From Celeribacter neptunius (GTDB taxonomy: Bacteria > Pseudomonadota > Alphaproteobacteria > Rhodobacterales > Rhodobacteraceae): a stretch of DNA of 64,000 bases. Both the position numbers and the translations under genes were made by a program. The DNA lies in contig NZ_FORH01000008.1 in NCBI RefSeq assembly GCF_900113955.1, positions 62,001-126,000 of the forward strand. Reading direction: 5' to 3'. Numbering within the stretch: position 1 is the stretch's first letter; every line of letters begins with the position of its first letter. Below are positions 63,739-64,000 of the stretch, piece by piece. A model generated the notes under the pieces. That model saw nothing but the letters and a program-made list of their open reading frames with translations, ran no database searches and had not been told where the DNA came from.

Positions 63739-64000
63739 ATGGTCAAAATCGCTTTCACCGCAAGTGACGCCCAGATTGCCCAGCGGGCGCTGGAACGGCT
63801 GGATGCCCGCTATACTTCGGTGCCGCTCGAACAGGCCGAGGTGATCGTGGCTTTGGGCGGTGACGGGTTCATGCTGCACACCTTGCACAGCACCATGCAT
63901 CTCGACACGCCGGTCTATGGCATGAATTGCGGCACGGTCGGTTTCCTGATGAACGAGTTTCGCGAGGATGATCTGATCCCCCGCCTGGCCGAGGCCGAGG
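63739..64000 (+). CDS. nadK: NAD kinase (N-terminal part, runs off the window)
   Basis: The first 87 codons of a gene cut by the window end. It starts MVKIAFTASDAQIAQRALER and contains the diagnostic VIVALGGDGFMLHTLH (about 36-51), in which GGDG binds ATP, and GMNCGTVGFLMNEF (about 61-74). NAD kinase phosphorylates NAD to NADP. GCGAGAAG lies upstream of the ATG. It is divergent from glyA. Confidence 0.92.
   Translation, partial: MVKIAFTASDAQIAQRALERLDARYTSVPLEQAEVIVALGGDGFMLHTLHSTMHLDTPVYGMNCGTVGFLMNEFREDDLIPRLAEAE

Overview
The window is a stretch of chromosome from an alphaproteobacterium, almost certainly a member of the Rhodobacteraceae (roseobacter-type). The evidence is the high GC content together with family-typical genes: a GcrA cell-cycle regulator, a VPLPA-type C-terminal sorting signal, a Hint-domain protein of the roseobacter kind, a DUF1467 protein beside methylmalonyl-CoA epimerase, the overlapping lgt-MidA-pgeF operon, an Lrp regulator divergent from trxB, and several very small conserved proteins. 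No rRNA, tRNA, CRISPR array, transposase or integrase was seen. Most of the window is ordinary core chromosome.

Layout. 1-3 kb: periplasmic rhodanese, cytochrome b561, an unknown eight-cysteine secreted protein and a VPLPA-CTERM surface protein. 3-9 kb: fused ATP sulfurylase/APS kinase, a cysteine-free gingipain-like secreted protein, trxB and its divergent Lrp regulator. 9-14 kb: Hint-domain protein, a structured non-coding stretch with 11-bp repeats, a 49-residue basic protein, the pgeF-MidA-lgt operon (minus strand) and a UbiK-type protein. 14-18 kb: YbjN protein, a LysR/azoR divergent pair, proC-csaA and tdk. 18-24 kb: a small possible DNA-binding protein, a DEAD-box RNA helicase and carB. 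24-30 kb: a GT87-like membrane glycosyltransferase divergent from a PAP2 protein, aspS and a response regulator. 30-37 kb: methylmalonyl-CoA epimerase, DUF1467, YceI, a membrane protein, gcrA, an ABC-2 permease, a trypsin-like protease and a MscS channel. 37-48 kb: argD-argF, phosphate transporter, NUDIX, gnd, TrkH, hrpB and meaB. 48-56 kb: rpmB, a copper-handling pair, a 2OG dioxygenase, a sirtuin, a low-molecular-weight phosphatase, DUF4336, dgt and an unknown 471-residue protein. 56-64 kb: lepA, a small-protein island, entericidin, small membrane proteins, DUF817, glyA and the start of nadK.

Functional links. The methylmalonyl-CoA epimerase (30.5 kb) and MeaB (47.3 kb) both serve methylmalonyl-CoA metabolism. 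argD-argF, carB and proC serve arginine, pyrimidine and proline synthesis. The DUF2946-like protein and PCu(A)C serve periplasmic copper. GcrA is encoded here, and two perfect TTAA-N7-TTAA sites (the CtrA consensus) lie in intergenic DNA at 3.1 and 53.6 kb.

The best places to look for something new are: the small-protein island at 58.5-59.3 kb; the hairpin- and repeat-rich gap at 10.1-10.35 kb; the unknown gene between dgt and lepA; the hairpin that contains the start codon of the protease at 34.4 kb; and the cysteine-less gingipain-like protein at 5.4-7.2 kb. I did not find a clear multi-gene novel system.
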